From Bin55 sp965205545 (GTDB lineage: Bacteria > Pseudomonadota > Gammaproteobacteria > Pseudomonadales > Azotimanducaceae), in NCBI GenBank assembly GCA_965205545.1, contig OZ242170.1, positions 1,488,001-1,552,000 of the forward strand: 64,000 bases of DNA, in the 5' to 3' direction. This document shows, piece by piece, positions 34,223 to 42,353 of the stretch. Positions within the stretch are counted from its first letter, which is position 1; each line of letters starts with the position of its first letter. The notes under the pieces are model-generated. The model ran no database searches, was not told the DNA's origin, and saw only the letters and a list, made by a program, of their open reading frames with translations. The position numbers were made by a program, and so were the translations under genes.

Positions 34223-37200
34223 TCAGTCAGTTCCAAACGACAAGTCAATTCCCAAGGATTTGACTTCGCGCGACAGTACGTTGAATGACTCCGGCATTCC
34301 CGGTTCGATTCGATAGTCACCATCCACGATGTTCTTGAATACCTTCGCTCGCCCTTCAACGTCGTCCGACTTCACAGTGAGCATCTCTTGCAACGTGTAG
34401 GCGGCACCATAGGCCTCGAGAGCCCATACCTCCATCTCTCCAAATCGCTGACCGCCCAACTGCGCCTTGCCGCCAAGTGGTTGCTGAGTGACGAGACTGT
34501 AGGATCCGGTGGATCGCGCGTGCATCTTTTCGTCGACCAAGTGGTTGAGCTTGAGCATGTACATGTAACCCATGGTCACTGGTCGGTCGAACCTTCGACC
34601 AGTTCGGCCATCGAAGAGATAGGTCTGGCCGCTCTCAGGCAAACCAGCTAGTCTCAGTAGCTTCTTGATGTCAGTCTCCTTCGCTCCGTCGAAAACCGGA
34701 GTGGAAACGGGAATCCCTTTGCTGTAGGCATTCGCCAAATCCATCAATTCCGGATCCTTGAGCGAGTTCAAACCCAGGGGCTTACCTTCCATTTGGTCAT
34801 ACACGTTTTCAAGGTAGCCGCGCACTTCCTCGACCTTGGCCTGTCGGTCAATCAACTGGGACAATTGGTCGCCAATGCCTTTTGCCGCCCATCCCAAGTG
34901 GGTTTCCAGAATCTGCCCGATGTTCATCCTCGAGGGCACGCCCAACGGATTGAGCACAATGTCCACTGGCTCGCCGTTTTCGTCATATGGCATGTCTTCC
35001 ACTGGCATCACAACAGAAATTACGCCCTTGTTGCCATGTCTGCCAGCCATCTTGTCGCCGGGCTGAATACGACGTTTGGTCGCTACATAGACCTTTACAT
35101 GCTTGAGAACTCCTGGGGCCAGGTCATGAGGCCGCGTGATCTTCTTCTCTTCTCTTTCAAACTCGCGGTCTAGTTCCTGCTTGCGATCGTCCAGCGTCTT
35201 GAACGTCATTTCGATCGTCCGGTTGAGGTCATCATCCTCAACACGAATGTTGCGCCACTCAGCGCGATCCAGCTTTCTCAGATAAGCCGTCGTGAGCTTT
35301 TCCTTAGACTTTAGGTCCGGAGCTTGGGCAACAGCCTTGCCACGCAATGAGTTCAACAGTTGTTCATACGTCGCGTTTTCGAAAATTCGATACTGGTCGT
35401 TGAGGTCCTGTCGAATTGAATTGAGCTCGTCTTCTTCGATCGCCTTGGTTCGCTCATCCTTTTCCTTCCCTTCACGGGTGAAAATGCGAACGTCGACGAC
35501 AGTTCCTTGCACATCGGACTTGACACGCAAAGAAGTGTCCTTGACATCCGAAGCCTTCTCGCCAAATATCGCTCGAAGAAGCTTTTCTTCTGGACTTAGC
35601 TGCGTCTCGCCTTTCGGGGTAACCTTTCCGACGAGAATGTCGCCGGCCGCGACCTCAGCACCGATATAGACGATTCCGGATCCGTCCAACTTGGACAGCG
35701 CGGATTCACTGACATTGGGAATGTCCGCAGTGATTTCCTCTGGACCCATCTTGGTTTCGCGAGCCGTGCATTCAAGCTCCTTGATGTGCACGCTCGTAAA
35801 TCTATCCTCACGAACGATTCGTTCGGAAATGAGTATCGAGTCTTCGTAGTTGTAGCCGTTCCACACCATGAAGGCTATGCGAATGTTCTGGCCCAATGCG
35901 AGTTCTCCCAGATCGATCGATGGACCGTCAGCGAGAATGTCCCCCGCTTGGATGCGATCCCCTGGTTTCACAATGGGACGTTGATTAATGCAGGTGTCCT
36001 GATTGGATCTCGTGAACTTCGTCAAGTTGTAAATGTCAATCCCGGCGTCTTCCTCCGAGCGTTGCGCCAAAGAAGTGCGAACCACAACCCGTCGGGCATC
36101 CACTAGCTCGACGACTCCGGCGCGCTCAGCAATAATGCAAGTTCCCGAATCGCGGGCTACCTGCCGCTCGATCCCGGTGCCCACCAATGGAGCTTCCGTA
36201 CTGATCGTAGGGACCGCCTGACGCTGCATGTTGGATCCCATCAATCCTCGGTTCGCCTCGTCGTGCTCGAGGAAGGGAATTAGAGCAGCTGAAATCGAGA
36301 CGATCTGCTTGGGCGAAACGTCCATGTACTCGACGTCTCGTGGGTCCGCCTTAGTGAATTCATTGTTGAAGCGAACGTCAACGATCTCATCAACGAACTC
36401 TCCTTTGTCGCTCAGATTGGAACTAGCTGGCGCAATGCGGAAGGCACTCTCGTCGATGGCGGACAAATACTCGATCTGCTTCGAGACTTTGCCGTTCATT
36501 ACTTTCCGGTAGGGAGTCTCAATGAATCCATAGTCGTTAATGCGTGCATAGGTCGCAATGCTGTTGATCAGACCGATGGTCGGTCCTTCCGGAGTTTCAA
36601 TGGGACATATGCGGCCGTAGTGCGTGGGGTGCACGTCGCGAACCTCGAAGCCCGCGTGCTCGCGTGTCAGACCCCCTGGCCCCAAAGCGGACACTCGTCG
36701 CTTATTGGTAACTTCCGACAAAGGATTGTCATCGTCCATCATTTGCGATAGTTGGTGCGACCCAAAAAACTCGCGGACCGCGGAAACAATGGGCTTTGCG
36801 TTTATCAGATCTTGCGGCATAAGGCCTTCGCTCTCAGCAAGAGAGAGTCGATCCCTTACAGCACGATCAACGCGGGACAGACCAATGCGGAACTGGTTTT
36901 CCGCCATTTCGCCAACCGAGCGCACGCGTCGGTTCCCTAAGTTGTCGACATCGTCAACAGACCCACGTCCGCCGCGGATATCGATCAACATCTTCAACAC
37001 CGCGATGATGTCATCGGGATGCAGTATGTTGGAGTCCGCATTCTCCGCTCGCTGCAATCTCTTGTTGAATTTCATCCGACCCACATCCGAGAGGTCGTAA
37101 CGATCCGACTCGAAAAACAGCCCTCTGAAGTAGCGCGAGCAGTTGTCTTCCGTCAAAGCCTCTCCCGGGCGCATGACGTTGTAGATCTCGTAGAGCGAAC

Positions 37201-38326
37201 GCAATCGGCTAGTCGCCTGGTCCTTGCGCAACGTGTCGGACATGTACGCACGTTGATCAAGATCGTTGGTGTAGATTGTCGACAGAGAATCGACGCCTGA
37301 TTCCAGGATTCGATCAACAAGCTCCTCTGAAAGCAAGGCGTTGCAGGCAACGATCACTTCTCCCGTCTCAGGATCAACGACATCCTTGGCAGCAGTCTTG
37401 TCGATCAGATACTGCTTGGTGACGTCTAGATACTTCTTGCGAGACTCGCTAAGCTGCCGTGCATGGCGCTGGGTGATGAGATCGCCGGTCTTTGCAATGA
37501 TTCGACCACCCACTTCGATGTCGAACAGCGCACGTTCGCCTACGAGTCGAGACGGAACTATTTCCCACCGTATCTTGCTGTTGTTCCGAATATCGAAGTC
37601 GTTGGTTTCGAAAAACGTCGCCAGAATGTTTTCGTCCGTGAATTCGTAGTCGTCGTCGACGTACCACAGCGCACGAAGAAACTGTGTAACCGGAAGCTTC
37701 TTTTTTCGATCGATGCGGACGTAGATGTATTCCTTCTGCTCCTTAGATTCATAGCCGAATTCAAAGTCAAGCCATGAACCCCGATACGGAATCACACGAG
37801 CGTTGTAGAGGAATCTTCCAGAAGAGTGTCCCTTGCCCTTGTCGTGGCTGAACAACACACCCGGAGAGCGGTGCAATTGGGAGACGACGACCCTTTCGGA
37901 TCCATTGATGATGAAGCTTCCTGACGGAGTCATCAGCGGGATGTCGCCGAGGAACACCTCCTGCTCCTTCACCAGCTTTATGTCGTTGGTCTCGCGACTG
38001 TAAATGATCAGCCGTACCGTCATGTGCAATGGTGCGGCATAGGTTGTGCCACGCGTAATGCAGTCCTTTACGTCGAAACTTGGCCTGTCTATGCGATAGT
38101 CAACGTACTCCAAATACGCCGTTTGCGACGCGTTCTCTATTGGGAATACAGACTGGAATGCGGCGTGCAGTCCAATTTCCTGACGCTTGTTTGGCGGCAC
38201 GTCGGCTTGGAGGAACTTGCGGTACGAATCGCGTTGAATCGCAAGTAGATTGTGCAGCTCTATGGGATCGGAGAGGCGACTGAAATCCTTGCGAATTCGT
38301 TTTTTTTCAGTGAATGAATACGGCAT
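34223..38326 (-). CDS. rpoB: DNA-directed RNA polymerase subunit beta
   Basis: 1367 residues (Escherichia coli 1342). Conserved blocks include FFGSHQLSQMMDDDNPLSEV, GRICPIETPEGPTIGLINS, the nucleotide-contacting GDKMAGRHGNKGVIS and the C-terminal GGQRFGEMEVWALEAYGA. In the rifampicin pocket the residue equivalent to Escherichia coli His526 is Asn (codon 36704-36706), while Asp516 and Ser531 are retained. Transcribed after rplL across an attenuator-like hairpin. Confidence 0.99.
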   Translation of the reverse strand: MPYSFTEKKRIRKDFSRLSDPIELHNLLAIQRDSYRKFLQADVPPNKRQEIGLHAAFQSVFPIENASQTAYLEYVDYRIDRPSFDVKDCITRGTTYAAPLHMTVRLIIYSRETNDIKLVKEQEVFLGDIPLMTPSGSFIINGSERVVVSQLHRSPGVLFSHDKGKGHSSGRFLYNARVIPYRGSWLDFEFGYESKEQKEYIYVRIDRKKKLPVTQFLRALWYVDDDYEFTDENILATFFETNDFDIRNNSKIRWEIVPSRLVGERALFDIEVGGRIIAKTGDLITQRHARQLSESRKKYLDVTKQYLIDKTAAKDVVDPETGEVIVACNALLSEELVDRILESGVDSLSTIYTNDLDQRAYMSDTLRKDQATSRLRSLYEIYNVMRPGEALTEDNCSRYFRGLFFESDRYDLSDVGRMKFNKRLQRAENADSNILHPDDIIAVLKMLIDIRGGRGSVDDVDNLGNRRVRSVGEMAENQFRIGLSRVDRAVRDRLSLAESEGLMPQDLINAKPIVSAVREFFGSHQLSQMMDDDNPLSEVTNKRRVSALGPGGLTREHAGFEVRDVHPTHYGRICPIETPEGPTIGLINSIATYARINDYGFIETPYRKVMNGKVSKQIEYLSAIDESAFRIAPASSNLSDKGEFVDEIVDVRFNNEFTKADPRDVEYMDVSPKQIVSISAALIPFLEHDEANRGLMGSNMQRQAVPTISTEAPLVGTGIERQVARDSGTCIIAERAGVVELVDARRVVVRTSLAQRSEEDAGIDIYNLTKFTRSNQDTCINQRPIVKPGDRIQAGDILADGPSIDLGELALGQNIRIAFMVWNGYNYEDSILISERIVREDRFTSVHIKELECTARETKMGPEEITADIPNVSESALSKLDGSGIVYIGAEVAAGDILVGKVTPKGETQLSPEEKLLRAIFGEKASDVKDTSLRVKSDVQGTVVDVRIFTREGKEKDERTKAIEEDELNSIRQDLNDQYRIFENATYEQLLNSLRGKAVAQAPDLKSKEKLTTAYLRKLDRAEWRNIRVEDDDLNRTIEMTFKTLDDRKQELDREFEREEKKITRPHDLAPGVLKHVKVYVATKRRIQPGDKMAGRHGNKGVISVVMPVEDMPYDENGEPVDIVLNPLGVPSRMNIGQILETHLGWAAKGIGDQLSQLIDRQAKVEEVRGYLENVYDQMEGKPLGLNSLKDPELMDLANAYSKGIPVSTPVFDGAKETDIKKLLRLAGLPESGQTYLFDGRTGRRFDRPVTMGYMYMLKLNHLVDEKMHARSTGSYSLVTQQPLGGKAQLGGQRFGEMEVWALEAYGAAYTLQEMLTVKSDDVEGRAKVFKNIVDGDYRIEPGMPESFNVLSREVKSLGIDLSFGTD

Positions 38327-38348
38327 CTAATTTTTCCATGCAGAAAAT

Positions 38349-38372
38349 GCGGATTGAGGCGATTCAATCCGC
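38349..38372 (-). terminator. attenuator-like hairpin between rplL and rpoB
   Basis: Perfect 9-bp arms GCGGATTGA and TCAATCCGC with a 6-nt loop, followed on the transcript by AUUUUCUG. It sits in the 104-bp rplL-rpoB spacer, where Escherichia coli has a partial terminator that lowers rpoBC relative to r-protein expression. The role here is inferred from position. Confidence 0.55.
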
Positions 38373-38430
38373 GGTGAATGAAGTGCTATAGCGTCCTTGA
38401 AAGGACTCGATGGGGAAGGCCGCTGCAACC

Positions 38431-38817
38431 CTATTTGACTTCTACCGTTCCACCCGCGTCTTCGATCTTTGCTTTGATCTCGTCGGCTTCTTCTTTGCTT
38501 ACTTGGGTCTTAACGTCGGAGGGCATTTCGTCCACGAGTGCCTTGGCTTCCTTCAGACCCAAACCGGTAATTTCGCGTACTGCTTTGATAACAGTAAGTT
38601 TCTTCTCCGGAACGCCAACGAGCCTGACGTCGAATTCTGATTGCTCTTCTTCCTGCGCGCCAGCTGCACCACCATCGGCTCCGGCCACAACAGCAACAGG
38701 AGCTGCAGCTGCGGCAGTTACACCAAACTTTTGCTCCATTGCGTCGACTAGCTCGACCACTTCCATTACCGACATGTCGGCGATAGCGTCGAGGATTTCG
38801 TCCTTTGATAGGCTCAT
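38431..38817 (-). CDS. rplL: 50S ribosomal protein L7/L12
   Basis: 128 residues. N-terminal dimerisation helices (VMEVVELVDAMEQKFGV), an alanine/glycine-rich hinge (AAAAAPVAVVAGADGGAAG) and the C-terminal factor-binding domain (EKKLTVIKAVREITGLGLKE). Stalk protein that recruits translational GTPases. 48 bp after rplJ. Confidence 0.98.
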   Translation of the reverse strand: MSLSKDEILDAIADMSVMEVVELVDAMEQKFGVTAAAAAPVAVVAGADGGAAGAQEEEQSEFDVRLVGVPEKKLTVIKAVREITGLGLKEAKALVDEMPSDVKTQVSKEEADEIKAKIEDAGGTVEVK

Positions 38818-38865
38818 GTGAGTTTCTCCTAAACTAAATCGAAGTTGCTCAAATTGGCCGAGGCG

Positions 38866-39396
38866 CTAACCGTCGGCTTCCTTTGCTTGCCGTACGGCAA
38901 CGAGTGTCCGTACGAATTTCGTTGGTACCGCGTGAATAACCTGTGCGAGCTTGGATACAGGCCCCAGCATGACTGACATCAGTTTGGACAGCGCCTCATC
39001 CCGCGTCGGCAATTTCGCCACCGCATCTAGGTCCTCCCCAGTGCGCAGAGTGCCTGCGATGGAGATCGCTCGAACATCTAATTGGATTCCTGACCCACGT
39101 ATTGCTCTAATGAGCCGAGCGCCCGCACCTGGATCCTCGTTTGAGTAGGCCACCAACGTAGGTCCCTTGAACGATTCGCGAAGGCATTCGTGCACTGTCC
39201 CCTCGAATGCCAAACGCGCCAGGGTGTTACGCACGACTTGAAGCTGCACTCCCGACTCTCGCGCCTGCTTGCGCATGTCCGTAACTTGGGAAACCGACAT
39301 TCCCCGATAGTCTGCAACGATGGCCGAAATGGCATTCTCCGCCGAAGATCGTGTGTCTTCAACAATTCGCTTCTTGTCTTCCAATGCAAGCGTCAT
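38866..39396 (-). CDS. rplJ: 50S ribosomal protein L10
   Basis: 176 residues. N-terminal rRNA-binding domain with VVRNTLARLAFEGT and GPTLVAYSNEDPGAGARL, and a C-terminal helix that carries L7/L12 dimers. In Escherichia coli the L10 complex autoregulates at a long leader upstream of rplJ. Here only 31 bp separate it from rplA, holding a small hairpin. Confidence 0.97.
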   Translation of the reverse strand: MTLALEDKKRIVEDTRSSAENAISAIVADYRGMSVSQVTDMRKQARESGVQLQVVRNTLARLAFEGTVHECLRESFKGPTLVAYSNEDPGAGARLIRAIRGSGIQLDVRAISIAGTLRTGEDLDAVAKLPTRDEALSKLMSVMLGPVSKLAQVIHAVPTKFVRTLVAVRQAKEADG

Positions 39397-39419
39397 TGGG
39401 TGTCTCGCAAATGTAGTGC

Positions 39420-39437
39420 GGAAGTCCTCAGACTTCC
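39420..39437 (-). other. hairpin at the rplA stop codon
   Basis: Perfect 7-bp arms GGAAGTC and GACTTCC with a 4-nt loop spanning the rplA stop codon and the start of the short spacer to rplJ. It might tune coupling between L1 and L10 synthesis; no U-tract, so not a terminator. Confidence 0.4.
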
Positions 39438-40126
39438 AAGGATGATTGTTCTATTGGTACGCCAGGACCCATAGTTGACGAAAGGGTCACCTTCTTTAGG
39501 TAGGTACCCTTGGCGGATGCCGGTCTCGCTTTTCTAAGGTCTTCTAGAAGTGCAGCAATGTTGTCTCTGATTTGATCCGCGGTCTGTCCGACTTGGCCCA
39601 CGCATCCGTGAATCACACCCCCGCGGTCAGCGCGAAATTGAACCTGACCAGACTTGGCGTTCTTCACAGCGCTAGCCATGTCGTTCGTAACCGTCCCCGA
39701 CTTGGGGTTCGGCATCAGCCCTCGAGGCCCCAGAACTCTGCCCAAAGGCCCTAGAACCCGCATGCTATCGGGCGTGGCCAAGACTACATCGAAATCGTAG
39801 TTTCCCGCCTTGACGCTCTCCGCAAGGTCTTCCAATCCAACCACGTCAGCTCCGGCTTCCTTAGCAGCGTCGGCCTGATCACCTGAAGCGAAAACCGCTA
39901 CCTTTACTTCCTTTCCCACGCCATGTGGCAAAGTAGTGGATCCTCTGACCATCTGATCCTGCTTTCGAGTGTCCAACCCGAGATTTACGGCAATGTCCAA
40001 CGACTCCTTGAATTTCGTCTTCTGTGCTAGTTCAGTCAATATCTGTACGGCGTCGGCCACATCGTATAGTTGTGTTGGATCGATTTTTTCGTTAACGATT
40101 TTCTGTCTTCGTGTGAGCTTCGCCAT
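39428..40126 (-). CDS. rplA: 50S ribosomal protein L1
   Basis: 232 residues. MAKLTRRQKIVNEKIDPTQLY start, LGPRGLMPNPKSGTVT signature and the RADRGGVIHGCVGQV segment. L1 stalk protein and, in many bacteria, repressor of its own rplK-rplA mRNA. Its start directly abuts the rplK stop (no gap). Confidence 0.98.
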   Translation of the reverse strand: MAKLTRRQKIVNEKIDPTQLYDVADAVQILTELAQKTKFKESLDIAVNLGLDTRKQDQMVRGSTTLPHGVGKEVKVAVFASGDQADAAKEAGADVVGLEDLAESVKAGNYDFDVVLATPDSMRVLGPLGRVLGPRGLMPNPKSGTVTNDMASAVKNAKSGQVQFRADRGGVIHGCVGQVGQTADQIRDNIAALLEDLRKARPASAKGTYLKKVTLSSTMGPGVPIEQSSLEV

Positions 40127-40558
40127 CTAGATTCCCTCCACTTCGACCCCAGCGCTTCGCGCACTTCCCGCGAGCGTGCGTACCGCTGCGTCCATGTCAG
40201 CAGCCGTAAGATCGGGTTCCTTGATCTTGGCAATTTCCTCAAGCTGCTGTCGCGTCACCGTTCCCACCTTTTCAGTATTCGGTGTGCCACTTCCCTTCTC
40301 GATCTTCGCTGCCTTACGAATGAGAACGGATGCCGGCGGGCTTTTCGTAATGTATGTGAAGCTTCGATCTGCATACACTGTTATGACGCAGGGAATGGGC
40401 AACCCTGGCTCCACATTCTGCGTCTGGGCATTGAACGATTTTGTGAACTCGACAATGTTTATGCCATGCTGACCAAGTGCGGGTCCAACGGGCGGTGCAG
40501 GTGTGGCTTGTCCGGCCGGAACCTGCAGCTTTATATATGTCAATACCTTCTTAGCCAT
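40127..40558 (-). CDS. rplK: 50S ribosomal protein L11
   Basis: 143 residues from ATG 40558, where AKKVLTYIKLQVPAGQATPA matches the family start. The open frame to 40606 adds a non-conserved leader. PPVGPALGQHGINIVEF and the C-terminal rRNA-binding SARSAGVEVEG end are present. GTPase-centre protein, thiostrepton site, and RelA activator in other bacteria. Confidence 0.97.
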   Translation of the reverse strand: MAKKVLTYIKLQVPAGQATPAPPVGPALGQHGINIVEFTKSFNAQTQNVEPGLPIPCVITVYADRSFTYITKSPPASVLIRKAAKIEKGSGTPNTEKVGTVTRQQLEEIAKIKEPDLTAADMDAAVRTLAGSARSAGVEVEGI

Positions 40559-40631
40559 GGAATACCAATGCGCCATCGACCCGCGCCAATCCGAGGATCG
40601 ACGCACGACACAGCGCTGATGCTACGCTTCG

Positions 40632-41201
40632 TTATCCTTTCTCGACCTGAGAGAAGTCAAGTTCTACTGGTGTGGAACGTCCAAAAATCGTGACCGACAC
40701 AACAAGGCGGCTTTTCTCGTAGTTGACTTCCTCGACAATGCCGTTGAAGTCCACAAACGGACCATCGATTACACGTACAAGCTCCCCCGCCCCAAATAGC
40801 GTCTTGGGGGTATCCTTGTCGTTGCCCTCCTTGACTCGGTCAAGTATTAATTGAGCTTCTGCATCCGATATGGGAACCGGACTGCTTATTGTACCACCAA
40901 TGAACCCTTTTACTCGAGGAGTTGACTTGACAATCTGCCACGTGTGCTCGTTCATTGCCATGTGGACCAAGATGTAGCCGGGGAAAAACTTGCGTTCACT
41001 GCGCCGTTTTTGGCCGCCGCGCATCTCCACTACTTCCTCCGCCGGCACTAGAACTTCGCCGAAGTGATCCTTGAAGTCTGACATTTCAATACGTTCTTCA
41101 ATCGCCTTGGCGATTTTCTTTTCGTAGCCTGAGTACGCATTCACAACGTACCAATTCTTCTCAAGAGCTTCATTGGCCGTTTCTTGTACAGTTTCTACCA
41201 T
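40632..41201 (-). CDS. nusG: transcription termination/antitermination factor NusG
   Basis: 189 residues. N-terminal NGN domain (KNWYVVNAYSGYEKKIAKAI ... KFFPGYILVHMAMNEHTW) and a C-terminal KOW domain (GELVRVIDGPFVDFNGIVEE). Couples RNA polymerase to Rho or to the ribosome via S10. Overlap-free, 4 bp after secE. Confidence 0.98.
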   Translation of the reverse strand: MVETVQETANEALEKNWYVVNAYSGYEKKIAKAIEERIEMSDFKDHFGEVLVPAEEVVEMRGGQKRRSERKFFPGYILVHMAMNEHTWQIVKSTPRVKGFIGGTISSPVPISDAEAQLILDRVKEGNDKDTPKTLFGAGELVRVIDGPFVDFNGIVEEVNYEKSRLVVSVTIFGRSTPVELDFSQVEKG

Positions 41202-41205
41202 TTGA

Positions 41206-41607
41206 TCACCTCAGAAGCATTTGCACGATCCAGGACAGAAATGAATCCAAGCCCCACAGAATCAGTGCAAAGATCAAAATCAAAATCACGACAATTAGCG
41301 TAGTCTGCAGGGTTTCCTGTCGATTGGGCCAAATGACTCTGCGAATCTCAGATCTTGCATCACGCATCAAGATCCAAAGATTGCGTCCGCGTTCCGTTTG
41401 AAAGAGAATTAGTCCCGCAACTAGCCCCATGCCTACAAGCGCGAGGGCACGGATGTACGCCGGAATGTCGTCAAACCACCAGTTGCCTGCAATACCGGCA
41501 ATCACGATGGCAATCACCGTGAACCACTTGACGCGATCAAACAACGAAGTTTCGTTGCCTGGTTGTTTACCTGCTTGTGTTGCCACCCGTGACAAAGTCC
41601 TCAGCAA
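41206..41607 (-). CDS. secE: protein translocase subunit SecE
   Basis: 133 residues with three hydrophobic segments, the gammaproteobacterial three-helix form. The conserved RRVIWPNRQETLQTTLIVV segment precedes the last, essential helix. Partner of SecY in the inner membrane. Start uncertain: TTG 41607 is the longest, GTG 41586 another choice. Followed by nusG and preceded by tRNA-Trp, as in other Gammaproteobacteria. Confidence 0.94.
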   Translation of the reverse strand: MLRTLSRVATQAGKQPGNETSLFDRVKWFTVIAIVIAGIAGNWWFDDIPAYIRALALVGMGLVAGLILFQTERGRNLWILMRDARSEIRRVIWPNRQETLQTTLIVVILILIFALILWGLDSFLSWIVQMLLR

Positions 41608-41642
41608 ATGCGTTGCGAAACCGGGATGCTACATTCGTTCGC

Positions 41643-41718
41643 TGGCAGGCCAGGAGGGCATCGAACCCCCAACCTGCGGTTTTGGAGACCGCCGCTCTGC
41701 CAATTGAGCTACTGGCCT
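41643..41718 (-). tRNA. tRNA-Trp (CCA)
   Basis: 76 nt including an encoded 3' CCA. Acceptor AGGCCAG pairs with CTGGCCT, discriminator G. Anticodon loop CTCCAAA gives CCA. TTCGATG T-loop. Located directly upstream of secE. Confidence 0.96.
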
Positions 41719-41881
41719 TGAACATCGGTGCTTCAAAGGCACCGACACTGTTCCCGAACGAATCTGCGCTTGCGTGCTAGTGCACCTGCCCAAAATCTCT
41801 CATTGCCGCCAAAATGATTGTGCGATACAGCAAGGTACCGACTTCGAACAACAAACCGCGGCAACTAGTTTGTTTGCAAAA

Positions 41882-41957
41882 TGGTGCTCACAATCGGATT
41901 TGAACCGATGACCTCTTCCTTACCAAGGAAGCGCTCTACCGACTGAGCTATGTGAGC
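41882..41957 (-). tRNA. tRNA-Thr (GGT)
   Basis: 76 nt with encoded CCA. Acceptor GCTCACA/TGTGAGC; anticodon stem CTTCC/GGAAG with loop TTGGTAA gives GGT. In most relatives tufB follows this tRNA. Here a 163-bp gap follows instead, containing only the inverted repeat TCGGTGC/GCACCGA (41725-41745). Confidence 0.96.
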
Positions 41958-42005
41958 GTGCTCAGACGTTTGATTGCGTATGTTATCTCAAATGACTCCG
42001 AACCA

Positions 42006-42079
42006 TGGTGCGGGCAGCGGGAATCGAACCCGCGCCATCAGCTTGGAAGGCTGAGGTTCTACCACTAAACAATGCCCGC
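42006..42079 (-). tRNA. tRNA-Gly (TCC)
   Basis: 74 nt with encoded CCA. Acceptor GCGGGCA/TGCCCGC; anticodon stem TCAGC/GCTGA with loop CTTCCAA gives TCC. Confidence 0.96.
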
Positions 42080-42120
42080 ACGACATCTTCTTGCACATTT
42101 ATCTCGCGTCCTGCCGAATA

Positions 42121-42205
42121 TGGTGGAGGGGGGAGGATTCGAACCTCCGAAGTCGACGACATCAGATTTACAGTCTGGTCCCTTTGGCCACTCGGGAACC
42201 CCTCC
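42121..42205 (-). tRNA. tRNA-Tyr (GTA)
   Basis: 85 nt with encoded CCA and the long variable arm (GTCGTCGAC) of class II tRNAs. Acceptor GGAGGGG; anticodon stem CAGAC/ATCTG region with loop TGTAAA gives GTA. First tRNA of the Tyr-Gly-Thr-Trp run. Confidence 0.96.
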
Positions 42206-42244
42206 AGAAGAGCTGAGGCGAGGTGTTGCGCATCAAAGCGCGAT

Positions 42245-42273
42245 ATTTTCGTTATTTGCAGTGCGACTGTCAA
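42245..42273 (-). promoter_or_regulatory. promoter of the tRNA-Tyr/Gly/Thr/Trp-secE unit
   Basis: Perfect -35 TTGACA (42268-42273) and a -10 candidate GAAAAT (42245-42250) 17 bp away on the minus strand, followed by ATCGCGC, a GC-rich discriminator typical of stringently controlled stable-RNA promoters. About 35-40 nt upstream of tRNA-Tyr. Confidence 0.6.
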
Positions 42274-42353
42274 TTTTTTCGTGGCACATCACGTAAAGAA
42301 TCGCAACAAAAGTCGCATTTCACATGTGGTTGTGTTTCGATGAAGAGAACGCG

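Noticed and set aside
38878..39396. L10 leader-type autoregulatory site before rplJ
   Set aside because: Only 31 bp are available, with no kink-turn pattern; reported instead as an absence.
41719..41881. Remnant of tufB in the Thr-Trp gap
   Set aside because: I see no stretch resembling EF-Tu in any frame; the gap holds only an inverted repeat.
42005..42343. Open frames across tRNA-Gly and tRNA-Tyr
   Set aside because: They cover well-formed tRNA genes with encoded CCA ends and are not protein-like.
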